Positions 52,942-62,518 of a stretch of 64,000 nt of DNA are shown here, one piece after another. The stretch is from a bacterium. Lineage in GTDB: Bacteria; Vulcanimicrobiota; Xenobia; Xenobiales; JADMJV01. The notes under the pieces are model-generated. The model was not told the origin of the DNA and made no database searches. It saw only the letters and a list, made by a program, of their open reading frames with translations. Each line of letters opens with the position of its first letter. The first letter of the stretch is position 1. The stretch lies in contig JAFEBA010000018.1 in NCBI GenBank assembly GCA_018266105.1, positions 91,469 through 155,468 of the forward strand, given 5' to 3'. The position numbers and the translations under genes were made by a program.

Positions 52942-53970
52942 ATGAACCACGGGGAATTTCTCTGTCGGGCCTTTCTGGCCGGGCTGGCCGAACTGGATCC
53001 CGCCCTGCTGGTGGGTCGGTCTTTGGGGCACTGTCCACCCCGGGCAGTTGCCATTGGGAAGGCCGCTCAGAGCATGGCCTCAGTCTTGCCCGGTCAGGTT
53101 CGGCGATTGGTCATCAGTCCTTATCCGGGGGAGGGGTTCCAGTCCAGTCACCCCTTGCTGAGCGAACGCTCCTATCAGGCCGGTCGCGCTCTGCTGGACT
53201 TTGTGGCCGGACCTGAGCCCATTTTGTTTCTGATCAGTGGCGGGGCTTCGGCCCTGGTGGAAGTGGCCCCCGAGGGGGACGATGTCGAGGCCTGGCTGTC
53301 CGAATGGCCTCAGCTGTATCGCCGGGGGCTGGATATTGTGGCCATGAATCGCCTCCGTTCGCAGCATAGCGCCATCAAAGCCGGAGGACTCCTCAATTTT
53401 CTGGAGGCGCCCAGCCGGACGTTGTTGCTCAGTGATGTGTTGCAAGGTTCAGAATGGGTGGGCTCGGGACTGACCTGGCGAAATCCGCAGCCGACTCAGC
53501 ACACTCTTGAAGTGCTGGCCGATGGTCGCCATCTGGCTGCTGCCGTGGCCGCTCAACTGGATGGCTATACCTGCCGGATTCTGGAACCGATGGTCAGTCC
53601 TCTAGATCAGGCTTTACAAGCACTAAAGAGCTGGGCCCCCGCTCCCGGGCAGGTCTGGCTGGCTCCAGCCGAGGTGACCATGTCTGTCAAGGGGGCGGGT
53701 CGAGGAGGGCGCTGTCAACATCTGGCCGCCAGCGCCGTCCCCTGGTTGCGTGACAAACCCTATGTTCTGTTGGCGGCCGCCTCGGACGGAGCGGACGGCC
53801 CCACTCCGGCTGCCGGCGCCTGGGTGGATGCAAGCGCTCCTGACCCAGGGCGGTTTCTGGCCGAGTATGACAGCTATGGTTACTTTCAGTGGTTGGGCAG
53901 GAGTTGGGAGCCGGGGGCGACCGGAAACAATCTCAACGACCTGATCATGCTGATGAACCCCAGGATCTAG
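52942..53970 (+). CDS. Glycerate 2-kinase-like (DUF4147/MOFRL) protein
   Basis: The 342-residue protein carries the marks of the type II glycerate kinase family: AIGKAAQSM near the N-terminus, FLISGGASALVE, NRLRSQHSAIKAGGLLNF, LLSDVLQGSEWVGSGLT, and in the MOFRL part AAASDGADGPTPAAGAW and NNLNDLIML. The product is shorter than most (about 400-440). It probably phosphorylates glycerate to 2-phosphoglycerate. serC, another enzyme of 3-carbon/serine metabolism, follows 51 nt later. There is no ribosome binding site and the ATG touches a terminator. Confidence 0.8.
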   Translation: MNHGEFLCRAFLAGLAELDPALLVGRSLGHCPPRAVAIGKAAQSMASVLPGQVRRLVISPYPGEGFQSSHPLLSERSYQAGRALLDFVAGPEPILFLISGGASALVEVAPEGDDVEAWLSEWPQLYRRGLDIVAMNRLRSQHSAIKAGGLLNFLEAPSRTLLLSDVLQGSEWVGSGLTWRNPQPTQHTLEVLADGRHLAAAVAAQLDGYTCRILEPMVSPLDQALQALKSWAPAPGQVWLAPAEVTMSVKGAGRGGRCQHLAASAVPWLRDKPYVLLAAASDGADGPTPAAGAWVDASAPDPGRFLAEYDSYGYFQWLGRSWEPGATGNNLNDLIMLMNPRI

Positions 53971-54021
53971 GGCCTCTCAGCAAGAACCCCACCCGCCTAG
54001 ATCTCACATTTGGAGGCCCGG

Positions 54022-55131
54022 ATGTCCACAGCCACCGTTTCCGACCGCGTATTTAACTTCTCGGCCGGCCCCGCCACGCTGCCCCTCAAGGTGCTGCAGG
54101 AAGCCCAAGAACATTTGCTTTGCCTGCCCGGCGTAGGCGCTTCGATTTTAGAAATCAGCCATCGCTCCCCACCCTTTGAAGCCATCATCGGCGGAGCCGA
54201 AGCCGATATGCGCAAGTTGCTGGGCATCTCGGACGACTACGCTGTATTGTTCCTGCAGGGAGGCGCCACCACCCAGTTCTCGATGGTGCCTATGAACTTC
54301 CTGAATAAGGAGAAGTCGGCTGACTACATCCTGCAGGGCGCCTGGTCCAAGAAGGCCATGGGCGAAGCCAAGAAACACGGCAATGTGAACGTCGTGTGGG
54401 ACGGTAGCTCCGAGAAGTTCTCGCGGGTTCCCCGTCCGGGCGAATTCACGGCCAGCCAGGGCGCGGCTTACTTGCATATGACCTCAAACGAGACCATCGA
54501 AGGTATCGAGTTTCATCACGACCCTGATACCGGCGAGGTGCCGCTGGTTTGCGACGCCTCTTCGGATTTCATGCATCGTCCTCTGGATATGAAGAAGTTT
54601 GCCCTGATCTACGCGGGCGCCCAGAAGAATGTGGGTCCGGCCGGTGCCACCGTGGTGATCATTCGCAAGGATATGCTGGACCGTCAGGTGGAGGGTCCTT
54701 TCCCGACGATGCTGGACTACAAGAAGATGGTGGCCGGTGCGTCCATGCACAACACTCCTCCTGTCTTCACCATCTACATCCTCTCGCTGGTGATGAAGTG
54801 GTTGCTTCATGACATCGGCGGGTTGGACAAGATGCATCAGCTCAACCAGAAAAAGGCCGGACTGCTCTATGATTTCATGGACCAGAGCGGAGGCTACTAC
54901 AAGCCGCACGCCCAAAAGGACAGTCGCTCGTTGATGAATGTCACCTGGCGTATGCGCGATGAAGATCTGGAAAAGAAGTTCATCAAAGAAGCCAAGGCCG
55001 CCAAGCTGGACGGTCTCAAGGGGCACCGCGATGTGGGCGGACTGCGCGCCAGCCTTTACAATGCCTTCCCTTACGAGGGCGTGGAAGCTCTGGTGGGCTT
55101 TATGAAAGAGTTCATGAAGAACAACGGCTAA
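54022..55131 (+). CDS. serC: Phosphoserine aminotransferase
   Basis: ATG 54022 is preceded by GGAGG 6 bases upstream (the frame is open from 54010). The 369-residue protein matches SerC: it starts NFSAGPATLPLKVL, has LLFLQGGATTQF-like FLQGGATTQF, a GAQKNVGPAG segment with the PLP lysine, and a SLYNAFPYEGVEAL C-terminus. It converts 3-phosphohydroxypyruvate and glutamate to phosphoserine. serA and serB are not in the window. Followed by a strong terminator. Confidence 0.95.
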   Translation: MSTATVSDRVFNFSAGPATLPLKVLQEAQEHLLCLPGVGASILEISHRSPPFEAIIGGAEADMRKLLGISDDYAVLFLQGGATTQFSMVPMNFLNKEKSADYILQGAWSKKAMGEAKKHGNVNVVWDGSSEKFSRVPRPGEFTASQGAAYLHMTSNETIEGIEFHHDPDTGEVPLVCDASSDFMHRPLDMKKFALIYAGAQKNVGPAGATVVIIRKDMLDRQVEGPFPTMLDYKKMVAGASMHNTPPVFTIYILSLVMKWLLHDIGGLDKMHQLNQKKAGLLYDFMDQSGGYYKPHAQKDSRSLMNVTWRMRDEDLEKKFIKEAKAAKLDGLKGHRDVGGLRASLYNAFPYEGVEALVGFMKEFMKNNG

Positions 55132-55137
55132 TTCAAG

Positions 55138-55168
55138 AAAGGCGGCCCCGAGCGGGGCCGCCTTTTCT
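55138..55168 (+). terminator. Intrinsic terminator after serC
   Basis: A 12-bp stem (AAAGGCGGCCCC/GGGGCCGCCTTT) with a GAGC loop and T-run. It begins 6 nt after the serC stop. Confidence 0.93.
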
Positions 55169-55241
55169 CTGCTCCCCCGCTTGAACCCATTTCAAAAGGC
55201 AGGGGCAGGAAACCCTGTCCTCTCTGTGAAGCAAACGATCA

Positions 55242-56228
55242 ATGAATACATTGGATCTGCTCTACCGTATCTATCGGGCGCGCTACTCCCTGGACGTGCT
55301 TCAGCGTCGCCTGGATACCCCGGTCCAAGTGGTATTTTTGGGCGAGCACGCCGACACCGAGCGAATGTTGCAGTGGTTGGGCGAACTCCACCCCCAGGCC
55401 AGCGAGATTCCCATCACTCAGAAGGAATGGCCGGTGGAGGAGGATTCATGGGAAAAAGTGAGCGCCTGCGTCATCCATTTGGGTTCCAGCATTCCCTCTT
55501 TGGAGCTCTTACGCGAGCGAGCCGATGAGATTCCGGATTCGATTCCCTGTCTGTGGATTGTAGAGAACATCGAGACCAAGCTGCCCGAGTTTACGGCCGG
55601 AACTTTGCCTCAAGTTCAGGCTCTCGATCCGCTCAATCCCGGTCACAAATTTCGCGCCATTCTGCCGCGGGCGTTTCCTTCGCTGGCCACCCGCCTGGCA
55701 CGGGACTATTCCTCGCTGCGCTATTCTTACGCCCGGCAAATGATTCGTCGTACCGCCACCCGCAACGCGCGCATGGCGCTGGCATCCACTCTGGCCGCCC
55801 CGCCAATTCCCGGGCTGAGCACCATCTGGAAGTTCTTCGCGACCACCGGTGAAACGATCGCCATCACCGCCACTCAAATCCATCTGTGTCTTTTGATGGC
55901 CGCGCTCCATTTTCGCAGCCTGGACTTTTTTGATCGTATGGGCGAGCTCTGGCCCGTCATCGGTGGTTCTTTCGGTTGGCGCCGCGTGGCCCGGCTGTTA
56001 GTGAGCCTGGTGCCCGGCCTGGGTTGGCTTTCCAAGGGCACGCTGGCCTACAGCGGCACCTTCTTGATTGGCGAGACCAGCCGCCTTTATTACGAGTATG
56101 GCCAGCCTAACCAGGAAGAACTTCTGAGGGAGATCAAGCGCCGCAGCCAGGACGAAATGGTGAAGCGCCTGCGGGACGTGGACTCGGATCTGGCCGAAAG
56201 CGATGCCGAGGACGAAACCGATTCGTAA
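55242..56228 (+). CDS. Putative membrane protein, DUF697-like
   Basis: The 328-residue protein has an N-terminal soluble half (residues 1-160) with a possible Rossmann-like pattern but no P-loop. A hydrophobic second half contains ASTLAAPPIPGLSTIWKFF and TAIQIHLC-like ITATQIHLCLLMAAL, then VSLVPGLGWLSKGTLAYSG. This recalls the DUF697 domain usually fused to small GTPases. An acidic, charged tail follows. No GTPase motif is present. The downstream DUF5693 gene starts inside its last 26 nt, so the two are coupled. Confidence 0.6.
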   Translation: MNTLDLLYRIYRARYSLDVLQRRLDTPVQVVFLGEHADTERMLQWLGELHPQASEIPITQKEWPVEEDSWEKVSACVIHLGSSIPSLELLRERADEIPDSIPCLWIVENIETKLPEFTAGTLPQVQALDPLNPGHKFRAILPRAFPSLATRLARDYSSLRYSYARQMIRRTATRNARMALASTLAAPPIPGLSTIWKFFATTGETIAITATQIHLCLLMAALHFRSLDFFDRMGELWPVIGGSFGWRRVARLLVSLVPGLGWLSKGTLAYSGTFLIGETSRLYYEYGQPNQEELLREIKRRSQDEMVKRLRDVDSDLAESDAEDETDS

Positions 56229-58218
56229 TCTGCTCCGACTCCTCATTTGCATCTCTTTCCTGGCTGCCTGTGTGGGTCATTCCCAGCGCTGGAAGCAAGA
56301 GCAGGCCCACCGTCAGGTGGAGATGGTGATCGACTATAATGCCCTGCTCGACTACAGCCGCGCCAGCGGCGAAGGTGACCACTGGGAAAAGATTTTGCCC
56401 CAGTTCAAAGGCGTTCAGGGTATGGCCTTCACCGAACTCAAGGTGGACGAACTTGAGGCTTACGGCATCTGTACAGTGTATTCGGGGGTGACCCTGGGAG
56501 CCGACACCGGCCAGGGAAGTAGCGCTGAGGATCCGAGGCTGCCTAATCCTCAATACACCTATCTGGTCCAGTGGACTCCCCACGAGGAGATCAACGCGCA
56601 GAAGCTGGTTGAGTATGCCAACCAGTCCTTCCCCGGCAAGGCCCGTCTCTGGGACAGTTCGCGGGCCAACAAGATCGGCGGCGCCAAAGTCGTGGAGATC
56701 GCTCTGCCTTTGCGCAGCGTCTCCAACATTGGCCTCTGCTATCCGACCTGGGCCTTAAGAAAGGCCCGAGAGCAAAAACTTTCTATCTGGCTGCGGCCGG
56801 AGAACAAGCCCTCCACGATTCAGCCTCCTGATATTCAGGCCTATTTTGATCGACTGGCTGCTGAGAAGCCCGAGGGGGTCATCTTTGGCGGCTCCTCCAA
56901 CGAAGTGGTTGGCTATTCGGATGAAGATGTGCTCAAGAATACCGCTCAGGCCATCGAGGCGCGCCACTGGAAGTTGGGCTTCATCGAGTCGGCCAAGGCC
57001 AACCAGCAAAAGGGCATCGAGACTCTGGTGCGCAACGCTCAGTTGAGCACGGTGCGGGTATTCACGGTGCCTCCGGTGCAGCAGGAAAAACTGAAACCCG
57101 AACGCGTTGCTCAGATGTACAGCCTGGCCGCGCGCGAGCGCAATCTGACCGTGCTCTATCTGCGGCCCTATCTTTACGATCCGTCGCCGGACAAAGGCTT
57201 CGAGAACGCCAACGCTCAGCTCTTTGAGGATCTCGCCGGCCAACTGGAAGATCGACTGGGTCGTCAGGCCGATACCTTTAAGCAAGCGGTAGAACTGAAT
57301 CGGGGTCTGGTGGCCCTGCTTTCGCTGGCCGGTCTCGCGGCTTTCTGGCTGGTGGCGTTGGAATATTCGGCTGTGCCCCCCGCTTTGATTGGCCTCAGTC
57401 TGGTGCTCTTCGCCGGGCTCAACGCCGGGCTGGCCAACAAGCATCTGTGGATGGCCCTGATGGCATTGGGCACCGCCTGCTGTTTGTCGGCCCTGAGCGT
57501 GATTTCACAGTTTCCGCGGTTGCGGGAGGCCGCCAGGAAAAACACCGACCTGGCTTGTCTGATGTCCTCCAGTTATGCCTGGCTGATCATGAGCGTCATC
57601 AGTTTGGCCGGCGCCTGGATCGCCAGTTGCTTTCTGCAGGAAACCACTTACAAGTTGGGCCTGGATATCTTCCGCGGCGTCAAAGTGATCACCGTACTGA
57701 TGCCGGTGGCCATCGCCGCTCTCTGGGCTCTCTCTGCTAACCAACGCCAGCACTGGCTGCAGATCGGCGGAGCGCCGCTCAAGCTTTACCAACTCATCGG
57801 GCTGGGTGTCCTGGCCGTCGGCGGCCTGATTTACACGATGCGAACCGGCAACATGGCTGGCACGGATGTGGGCGAGTCTATGGAATATGAACGTATTCTG
57901 CGTATGGTGCTGGATAAGACTTTGGGTGTGCGCCCGCGTTTCAAGGAATTTCTGTTGGCTCATCCAGCCATGTTGCTGGCTCCTCTGGCTCTGCGCCGGG
58001 GCTGGTTGGAGGTCACGGCTGTGCTGATCCTGATCGGCGCCACAGGCCAGTGCGGTCTCTTTGATACTTTTGCCCATGTCCACACTCCGTTACCCGTTTC
58101 GCTCATCCGGTGCGTGATGGGAGCCGCCTTCGGGCTGCTGCTGGGCTGGATTTACGCCGGAACTCTACTGCTGCTCGCGAAAGGTGTCGGGTGGTTACAA
58201 AGGAATGCTACTTCTTAG
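56203..58218 (+). CDS. DUF5693 family membrane protein
   Basis: The 671-residue protein has an N-terminal TM helix (about 8-25). An outside domain follows with VIDYNALLDYSRASGE and GVQGMAFTELKVDELEAYG, a TIM-barrel-like pattern typical of DUF5693. From about residue 360 there are eight or so TM helices. DUF5693 genes usually neighbour csaB, a pyruvyl transferase for wall glycans; none is seen here. A role in envelope glycan assembly is plausible but unproved. It overlaps the preceding gene by 26 nt. Confidence 0.8.
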   Translation: MPRTKPIRNLLRLLICISFLAACVGHSQRWKQEQAHRQVEMVIDYNALLDYSRASGEGDHWEKILPQFKGVQGMAFTELKVDELEAYGICTVYSGVTLGADTGQGSSAEDPRLPNPQYTYLVQWTPHEEINAQKLVEYANQSFPGKARLWDSSRANKIGGAKVVEIALPLRSVSNIGLCYPTWALRKAREQKLSIWLRPENKPSTIQPPDIQAYFDRLAAEKPEGVIFGGSSNEVVGYSDEDVLKNTAQAIEARHWKLGFIESAKANQQKGIETLVRNAQLSTVRVFTVPPVQQEKLKPERVAQMYSLAARERNLTVLYLRPYLYDPSPDKGFENANAQLFEDLAGQLEDRLGRQADTFKQAVELNRGLVALLSLAGLAAFWLVALEYSAVPPALIGLSLVLFAGLNAGLANKHLWMALMALGTACCLSALSVISQFPRLREAARKNTDLACLMSSSYAWLIMSVISLAGAWIASCFLQETTYKLGLDIFRGVKVITVLMPVAIAALWALSANQRQHWLQIGGAPLKLYQLIGLGVLAVGGLIYTMRTGNMAGTDVGESMEYERILRMVLDKTLGVRPRFKEFLLAHPAMLLAPLALRRGWLEVTAVLILIGATGQCGLFDTFAHVHTPLPVSLIRCVMGAAFGLLLGWIYAGTLLLLAKGVGWLQRNATS

Positions 58219-58299
58219 ACTTGATTTTCGCATAGTGAAATTCTATTGTCGGGTTGGCTGCTGGTAAGCAACGCCAAAACCCAGAAAAGGGGACACAGC

Positions 58300-58812
58300 A
58301 TGGATCACACCGCGGAACTGGGACTGGCCGGGAAAATGGAAGCCCTGGCGCGTAAAATTCCTGGATTCGGGGGCTATCTAGACCGGGAGCGTCGACGTGA
58401 TGCGGATAAACTGCAGCGCGACTACATGGCCAAGAACCTGGAGCAGCTCAAGCGCAAAGTGCAAGACTCCCAGGAACAACTTCTTGAAGCCGGTCAGATG
58501 AAGCTCATGACCAAGCTCGATGATGTGACCAACATCATCGACCGCGTGGCCGGTCGCATGCGGAGCGCCGCCCACGGCTACTCAGGATTCTTCGACGCCA
58601 ACCAGGTCAATGAGGACGAATTGAACCGTATTTACGAGTTTGATCTCTCGCTGGTCAGCGAGCTCCAGCACGCAGAGGAAGCCCTTCAGGGCCTGGCCTC
58701 CAGCCTGGAAGGTGAGAATGTGAGAGCTCGCATCGGCGACCTGGAGAAAGCCGTCAGAGCGGTGGATTCCAAGCTCGACGAGCGTGAGCGGTTGTTGAAA
58801 GGGGTGCGCTAG
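58300..58812 (+). CDS. Coiled-coil protein upstream of SPFH gene
   Basis: Start at ATG 58300 with AAGGGGA upstream (the frame opens at 58246). The 170-residue product is charged, with long helices (DRERRRDADKLQRDYMAK, EQLKRKVQDSQEQLLEAG) and no TM. Its stop overlaps the GTG of the SPFH gene by one base. Such small coiled-coil proteins often accompany YdjI-type SPFH proteins; joint assembly at the membrane is likely. Confidence 0.8.
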   Translation: MDHTAELGLAGKMEALARKIPGFGGYLDRERRRDADKLQRDYMAKNLEQLKRKVQDSQEQLLEAGQMKLMTKLDDVTNIIDRVAGRMRSAAHGYSGFFDANQVNEDELNRIYEFDLSLVSELQHAEEALQGLASSLEGENVRARIGDLEKAVRAVDSKLDERERLLKGVR

Positions 58813-59951
58813 TGTTCGGTAAACCCAAAGAAATCATCAACGTCATCGAATGGCCGGACACTCATCCGGATGTGATGGTGTTCCGCTGGCCCGAGCACGG
58901 GGCCGGCGACATCAAGCTCGGCTCCCAGTTAACTGTGCGCGAAGGCCAGGTGGCCGTGTTCTTCCGCGACGGCAAGGCGATGGACACCTTTGGGCCCGGG
59001 CGCCACACCCTGACCACCGCCAACCTACCCATCATCGAAGGTTTCATCAAGGGCTTCACGGGCGGCTCCAATGTCTTCTCGGCCGAAGTCTATTTCATCA
59101 GCCAGAAAGTCTTCACCGATCTCAAGTGGGGCACTCCCAATCCGATCGACCTCAAGGATCCCGACCTGGGATGGGTGCAGTTGCGTGCCTTCGGCAGCTT
59201 CTCGATTCGAATCACCGAACCGATGCTGTTCCTGAACTCGTTGGTAGGCCAGCAGCGCCTCTACACCTCGCAGGCTCTCAATCAGTATCTCAAAGGCAGC
59301 CTGCGCACGCATCTGAACGACCTGATTGGCACGACCTTCGAGTCCTATGCAAAGATCCGTTCGGAGCTCCAAGAGCTGGCTTCTGCCATGAAAATCAAGG
59401 TCCGCAACGACTTTGGCAAGTTTGGTATCGAGCTCATCGATTTCTTCATCCAGGACGTTTCCGTCCCTGAGGAGATTCAGGAAGCCTTCCGTCTACGAGC
59501 CAAGATGGGTGCCCTGGGTGTGGGCAATTATATGCAGTATCAAGCCGCCAACGCGATGGTGGAGATGGCCAAGAACCCCGGTGGGGGAGGCATGGCCATG
59601 CAGATGGGCGCCGGTCTGGGCATGGGTCAGATGGTCGGGCAGCAGATGGGATATCCGCCGCCCGGTTACGGTTACCCGCCGCCTGGCTATGGCTATCCGC
59701 CGCCCGGGTATCCTCCGCCAGGCTACCCGCCTCCCGGGTATCCGCCCCAGGGACAGGGTTACCCGCCTCAGGGCCAGGGTTATCCGCCCCAGGGACAGCC
59801 GGGCTACCCTCCTCAGGGTGGGGCCCCGCCTCAGGCGCCGCCTCAACCTTGTCCGCAGTGCCAGGCTCCCAATCAGCCGGGAGCAAGGTTCTGCTACAAC
59901 TGCGGAACTCAATTCCCGCCGCCGGGTCAGCAGGCCCCACCGGCTCCATAA
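58812..59951 (+). CDS. SPFH domain protein with PPGY repeats and zinc ribbon
   Basis: GTG start. The 379-residue protein has an SPFH/band 7 domain (about residues 20-255; VREGQVAVFFRDGKAMDTFG, FGIELIDFFIQDVSVPEEI). A Gly/Met stretch and then a run of GYPPPGY-type repeats (about 275-335) follow. A C-terminal zinc ribbon ends the protein: CPQCQAPNQPGARFCYNCG. It matches the YdjI-like SPFH group. SPFH proteins form membrane-associated oligomers; this one lacks a TM helix, and the tail may bind partners. Coupled to the coiled-coil gene. Confidence 0.88.
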   Translation: MFGKPKEIINVIEWPDTHPDVMVFRWPEHGAGDIKLGSQLTVREGQVAVFFRDGKAMDTFGPGRHTLTTANLPIIEGFIKGFTGGSNVFSAEVYFISQKVFTDLKWGTPNPIDLKDPDLGWVQLRAFGSFSIRITEPMLFLNSLVGQQRLYTSQALNQYLKGSLRTHLNDLIGTTFESYAKIRSELQELASAMKIKVRNDFGKFGIELIDFFIQDVSVPEEIQEAFRLRAKMGALGVGNYMQYQAANAMVEMAKNPGGGGMAMQMGAGLGMGQMVGQQMGYPPPGYGYPPPGYGYPPPGYPPPGYPPPGYPPQGQGYPPQGQGYPPQGQPGYPPQGGAPPQAPPQPCPQCQAPNQPGARFCYNCGTQFPPPGQQAPPAP

Positions 59952-59961
59952 CGGAATAAAG

Positions 59962-59993
59962 AGGGAGGGCGTTCTTAGCTTGGCGCCCTCCCT
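59962..59993 (+). terminator. Probable terminator after SPFH gene
   Basis: A 10-bp stem AGGGAGGGCG/CGCCCTCCCT with a 12-nt loop, starting 10 nt after the stop. The T-tail is weak (TCTGATTTCTC). Confidence 0.65.
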
Positions 59994-60062
59994 TCTGATT
60001 TCTCGGAAGATTTCGGCTTCGAAGGCGACAACCAGTCCATCTGCACACGGAGGAAGTCCTGA

Positions 60063-61238
60063 ATGCGAAAAACCGCCCTCACTCTCGCGCTCGGAGTGGT
60101 CTGCGCCATGGGCGCCCTGGCTGACATCGTGAGGCCCACCGTGGCCGGCACTCTGGAATCGGCCAGCGGGAACATGGTGGTGATCAAGTCGGAGACGGGC
60201 ACCATCTGGCGGGCCGAGTTGCAGCCGAACTCGCACTGCGAATGGATGGGCAGCACCCGCACCCTGGGCTCGATTCCCAAAGGCTCACGAGTCATGCTGC
60301 GAGTGGTGGGATCCATGACCGACAAGCCCCTGAAGGTCGACCTGCTCAGCGACTGGGGTTCGTCCTCGAAGTATGTGGCCACGGCTGCGCCCAGCCCCTA
60401 TTACACCCGCATGGGCGACATGGTGGGCCCGGGTGGCGTTGGCGGTAAGCCGCCCAACGCACCTCAAGTGGGCAAGACTCAGAACGTGGGCGCTTTTGCG
60501 GTGAACGGTGGCTTCCCGCATCAGAACCAGGAGAACATCCCGAATATCCTGGCCCCCAAGGCTCAGGACCCGGGCGTAGCCAGCATCAGCAAAGGCACTC
60601 CGGGCTTCCAGATGGGACCCGTTCCGCCGCCGCCCTCATCTCAGAATCAGTCCAGCCGCGTGCAGGAACAGCCTGCCGCCGCCGACCCTTATCAGCAGCA
60701 ACGCGAGGCCTACGCCGCCCAGCAGCAGCAGATGATGCAGCAGGGCGGTCCCATGATGCAGCCCGGTATGCAAAATGCTTATCCTAATGCCTATCCCGCC
60801 CAGCCCGCCAACCCGGCCATGACTCCGGGGATGAACAGCTACAATCCGATGATGAATCAACCCGGCATGAACCCGATGATGAACCAGCCCGGGATGAATC
60901 CGATGATGAATCAAGGCACGGGTCTGGAAGGGCTGCTCAACGGCACGGATGAGAATGGCACCAGCTCTCAGGATCAGGGCGGTCCTATGTTCCCGGGCAT
61001 GAACAACCAGATGTCGATGGGCCAACCCATCCAAATGCAGGCCACCGTGCTGCGCTGCGACCCGGCCACGCGCAGCCTGGTGGTGCAGAGTTTCGGGAGC
61101 CAGATTCCGCAAAACGTGATCGTCAACCCCCAGTCGATGATGCCGATGTTGCGGGAAGGCCAGACCGTCATGATTAGCGGCAGCACCAATCCGCAGGGAT
61201 TCATTGAAGCCCAGCAGGTCATGCCCATGGGTCAGTAG
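60063..61238 (+). CDS. Secreted Met/Gln/Pro-rich protein with two OB-like domains
   Basis: ATG preceded by GGAGGA. The 391-residue product has a signal peptide (MRKTALTLALGVVCAMGALA). Residues 22-100 and about 325-391 are beta-rich and alike in layout (TVAGTLESASGNMVVIKSE; QMQATVLRCDPATRSLVVQS), reminiscent of DUF5666/OB-type exported domains. Between them lies a low-complexity Met/Gln/Asn/Pro linker with MNQPGMNPM-type repeats, probably disordered. Function unknown. It probably ends one transcript unit with the AI-2E gene 6 nt later. Confidence 0.65.
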   Translation: MRKTALTLALGVVCAMGALADIVRPTVAGTLESASGNMVVIKSETGTIWRAELQPNSHCEWMGSTRTLGSIPKGSRVMLRVVGSMTDKPLKVDLLSDWGSSSKYVATAAPSPYYTRMGDMVGPGGVGGKPPNAPQVGKTQNVGAFAVNGGFPHQNQENIPNILAPKAQDPGVASISKGTPGFQMGPVPPPPSSQNQSSRVQEQPAAADPYQQQREAYAAQQQQMMQQGGPMMQPGMQNAYPNAYPAQPANPAMTPGMNSYNPMMNQPGMNPMMNQPGMNPMMNQGTGLEGLLNGTDENGTSSQDQGGPMFPGMNNQMSMGQPIQMQATVLRCDPATRSLVVQSFGSQIPQNVIVNPQSMMPMLREGQTVMISGSTNPQGFIEAQQVMPMGQ

Positions 61239-61244
61239 CCTCGG

Positions 61245-62459
61245 TTGGACAACGAAGCTCTCAAGAAACAGGTTCTGCTCATCGCCCTGACGCTTGGTCG
61301 CAGGGCTTTGATCTTTTGGTTCGTCCTCTGTCTCGGTCTGGTCGGGTGGGCGCTTTTCAGCCTTTTGCGGGCCGTGCATCTGGTGGCCCTCATTACCTGC
61401 GTGGCCACGCTCCTGGCCTATGTGATTTCACCCGCGGTCACCTACCTCAATCGACGCCGCAAGGTGCCGCGCATCGCCGCCATCAGTCTTGTCTATGCCT
61501 TTTGCGGGCTGGTCGGTGCGGTGGCGCTGGCATACGTGATTCCGGCCGTACAGGTTCAGTTTCTCGCCTTCACCAGCAATCTGACAGGCTTTGCCGGCAA
61601 CATGCAACACAGCGTGGATAGCTGGCTGCTTTACGCTCAAACCAACGCTCCCAGTTTTCTTCAGGAACCCCTCTCCAAGATCGATCCGGAATCTGTGCAG
61701 TTGGAACGCCTTGCCCGCGAGATACAGCAGAACCCGCCAGATTGGCTCGGCTCGACCTTCGCGGGCGTGTTCGCCGGGGCCAAGGCCGCCTTTACCGGGC
61801 TGGCCGCGGCCGTTCTGGTGCCGCTTTTTTCCTTTTACGTGTTGATGGACGCCCAGCGCTATCGCGAAGGTTTTGTCCGACTGTTTCCGCGCCGCTGGAA
61901 AGCCGACGTGGATGAGCTGTTGACCCAGATCGACACGGTTCTTGGCAACTACATTCGCGGCCAGCTGCTGGTTTGCCTGACCATCGGAGTTTCCATTGCG
62001 ATCCTGCTCACCATTCTGGGGGTTCCCTACGGAATCTTGATCGGGGTCTTCGCGGGGGTCGTGGATATCATTCCGTATGTCGGAGTTGCTCTGGGAATGG
62101 TGCCGGCCTTCTTGATCGCTCTCTCTTACAAGGGTCTGCTTTTCGCCGTTTTCGTGCTGGTCATGATGGAGGTGGTGCACTGGACCGAGGGTCACATCAT
62201 TGTGCCCGCCATCATCGGGCAGTCGGTCGGCCTACCCCCCCTGGTGGTGATGATTGCGCTTGGCGCCGGGGCCGAATTGGGCGGTGTGATGGGCATGTTT
62301 TTGTCCATGCCCCTGGCTGCTATTTTGCGTGTTCTGGTGCTGTTTTATATCTCTCGATTGGAACGATGGGAACAGAAAGAACACCCTGTTCGGCAGGAGA
62401 TACCCCCGGCTGAGACAAACGCGCCTCCAGCGGTCGAGGTAGCGGTAGCTGCCAAGTAA
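61245..62459 (+). CDS. AI-2E family (PerM-type) permease
   Basis: TTG start 6 nt after the preceding gene. The 404-residue protein has the AI-2E transporter plan: two N-terminal TM pairs, a cytoplasmic segment (LARDYSS-type absent; [18 protein letters not shown] present), a [18 protein letters not shown] motif, [10 protein letters not shown], and late [20 protein letters not shown]. The family exports autoinducer-2 or acts as Na+/H+-coupled permeases; substrate unknown here. Confidence 0.88.
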   Translation: MDNEALKKQVLLIALTLGRRALIFWFVLCLGLVGWALFSLLRAVHLVALITCVATLLAYVISPAVTYLNRRRKVPRIAAISLVYAFCGLVGAVALAYVIPAVQVQFLAFTSNLTGFAGNMQHSVDSWLLYAQTNAPSFLQEPLSKIDPESVQLERLAREIQQNPPDWLGSTFAGVFAGAKAAFTGLAAAVLVPLFSFYVLMDAQRYREGFVRLFPRRWKADVDELLTQIDTVLGNYIRGQLLVCLTIGVSIAILLTILGVPYGILIGVFAGVVDIIPYVGVALGMVPAFLIALSYKGLLFAVFVLVMMEVVHWTEGHIIVPAIIGQSVGLPPLVVMIALGAGAELGGVMGMFLSMPLAAILRVLVLFYISRLERWEQKEHPVRQEIPPAETNAPPAVEVAVAAK

Positions 62460-62518
62460 TCCTTAAGCTTCGACTTTTGGGTTGCGGACCCGCGGATCAC
62501 TCGAAAGGACCGCGAGCC

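Noticed and set aside
59660..59815. DNA repeat in the SPFH gene as a recombination site
   Set aside because: The repeats encode PPGY units in frame and differ at third positions, so they are protein-level repeats.
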